Position numbers and translations under genes: made by a program. Below, piece after piece: positions 49,552 to 50,232 of a DNA stretch of 50,232 nt; the stretch's first letter is position 1, and every line of letters begins with the position of its first letter. This DNA comes from CAYLNM01 sp964385045. GTDB taxonomy: Bacteria > Planctomycetota > Phycisphaerae > Phycisphaerales > SM1A02. The notes under the pieces were generated by a model that saw only the letters and a list, made by a program, of their open reading frames with translations, ran no database searches and was not told the origin of the DNA. The stretch is taken from the NCBI GenBank assembly GCA_964385045.1, contig CAYLNM010000017.1, positions 1-50,232 of the forward strand, in the 5' to 3' direction.

Positions 49552-50187
49552 ATGCCCCTCGATCCCGTCCAGCTGCTGCGACGACTGGAGCCCGCGGTGC
49601 GCCGCGGCGGTCCGTCGCCCGCGGTCCGCCCGGTGCCCGGCCTCGCCGAGGCCGGCTTCGGCGACCTGCTCACCATGGTGGCCAGCGGCCGCATCCGCAG
49701 CGAGCGGGCGGTGCTGGTGGATCCCGGGGCGGTCCTCGATCCGCCGCTCGACGAGCGTCAGCTCGAGCGTCTGGCGGACGCGGCCGACGAGGCCGAGGCC
49801 GCCGGTGCGCGGCGGGCCGTCATGCTGCTCGACGGGCGCGGCCTGGTGCTCGCGGTCGCCGAGCGGCGCGTCGAGGGCGAGGCGCGGCCCGGCGACGGGG
49901 CGCTGGTGGGCATCGACGCCGCGGTGGCGGTGCCGCCGGATCCCGCGGCGGGGGAGGACTCGGCCTCGTCCGGCACCGAGGCGGCGTCCGGTGCGCCCGG
50001 TGGGGCGCACCCGGCGCCGGACCCCGTCGCATCCGGCTCGTCCGCGTCCGCCGGCGCTGCGCGACCGGCGCGGCTCGGCCCGCCGTTGGGCCCGCCCGCG
50101 GCCCTTCCCGCCCACGTGGCCCGCGCCATCCCGGGGCGCGGCACGCCGCTTGCCGGTTCCCCGGGGCTCGCCCGGCCGCCCGGCTGA
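49552..50187 (+). CDS. Flagellar operon protein (TIGR02530-like), with long tail
   Basis: 211 residues. Residues ~35-125 fit the small flagellar-operon family that often follows flgD: FGDLLTMVASGRIRSERAVL, LDERQLERLADAADEAEAAG, ARRAVMLLDGRGLVLAVAER, then GALVGIDAAVAV. In that family the block reads SKHAQERLKERGI...L..LE.A...A..KG...SL.L; here the SKHA part is degenerate (SERAVLV). The last ~85 residues are a Pro/Ala/Gly-rich tail. The role in other bacteria is not well known. The next gene (perhaps flgE) lies beyond the window; 50188-50232 shows nothing. Confidence 0.6.
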   Translation: MPLDPVQLLRRLEPAVRRGGPSPAVRPVPGLAEAGFGDLLTMVASGRIRSERAVLVDPGAVLDPPLDERQLERLADAADEAEAAGARRAVMLLDGRGLVLAVAERRVEGEARPGDGALVGIDAAVAVPPDPAAGEDSASSGTEAASGAPGGAHPAPDPVASGSSASAGAARPARLGPPLGPPAALPAHVARAIPGRGTPLAGSPGLARPPG

Positions 50188-50232
50188 GCGCGTCGCCCGG
50201 CTCCGCCGCCGGCCCGCTCGCGGCCGGCTCGC

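Overview
The window is a very GC-rich (by eye well above 70%) chromosomal segment from a flagellated bacterium. It carries a complete-looking S10-spc-alpha ribosomal protein cluster, two aminoacyl-tRNA synthetase genes, a cyclic di-AMP synthase pair, an H-NOX/hybrid-kinase pair and a long flagellar basal-body operon. Gene order, the enlarged L17, the TyrRS subtype and the pervasive GTG starts suggest a planctomycete, perhaps of the Phycisphaerae. That placement is inference; nothing in the window proves it. There is no sign of a prophage, an insertion sequence or recent transfer. One 100-N assembly gap (22915-23014) lies inside a tandem repeat.

Layout. 1-296 is low-complexity sequence. 297-2722 is a GT2 glycosyltransferase coupled to a protein with BshC-like motifs. 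2688-4259 (minus) is an unrecognised exported protein. 4486-20137 is the ribosomal region: a sigma70-like promoter and a hairpin leader, then rpsJ-rplC-rplD-rplW-rplB-rpsS-rplV-rpsC-rplP-rpmC-rpsQ-rplN-rplX-rplE-rpsN(short)-rpsH-rplF-rplR-rpsE-rplO-secY. A second promoter then drives infA-rpmJ-rpsM-rpsK-rpoA-rplQ, ending in a 14-bp terminator hairpin. rpmD (L30), adk, map and rpsD (S4), often found in such clusters, are absent. S14 and L36 have both lost their zinc ligands.

20540-22773 is an H-NOX haem sensor overlapping a hybrid histidine kinase. After the repeat and gap come a glutathione-peroxidase-like lipoprotein, pheS (with no pheT beside it) and tyrS (HIGH replaced by TIGN). On the minus strand are cdaR and cdaA (diadenylate cyclase, DGA motif changed to DLG). 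29300-32930 is a tightly coupled trio: a small soluble protein, a lipoprotein-like protein and an RDD-domain membrane protein with a long extra N-terminal part.

33214-50187 is flagellar. A TPR-like membrane protein and a FlgN-like coiled coil precede an NtrB/NtrC-type pair (FlrB/FlrC-like). These are followed by flgB-flgC-fliE-fliF-fliG-fliH-fliI-fliJ-motE-like-fliK-flgD and a flagellar-operon protein. Two sequences fitting the sigma54 -24/-12 consensus lie in front of flgB and in front of fliK (inside the end of the motE-like gene). They would fit control by the neighbouring sigma54 activator. Several isolated genes have a TANNNT box 5-8 nt before the start codon and no Shine-Dalgarno sequence, which suggests leaderless transcripts.
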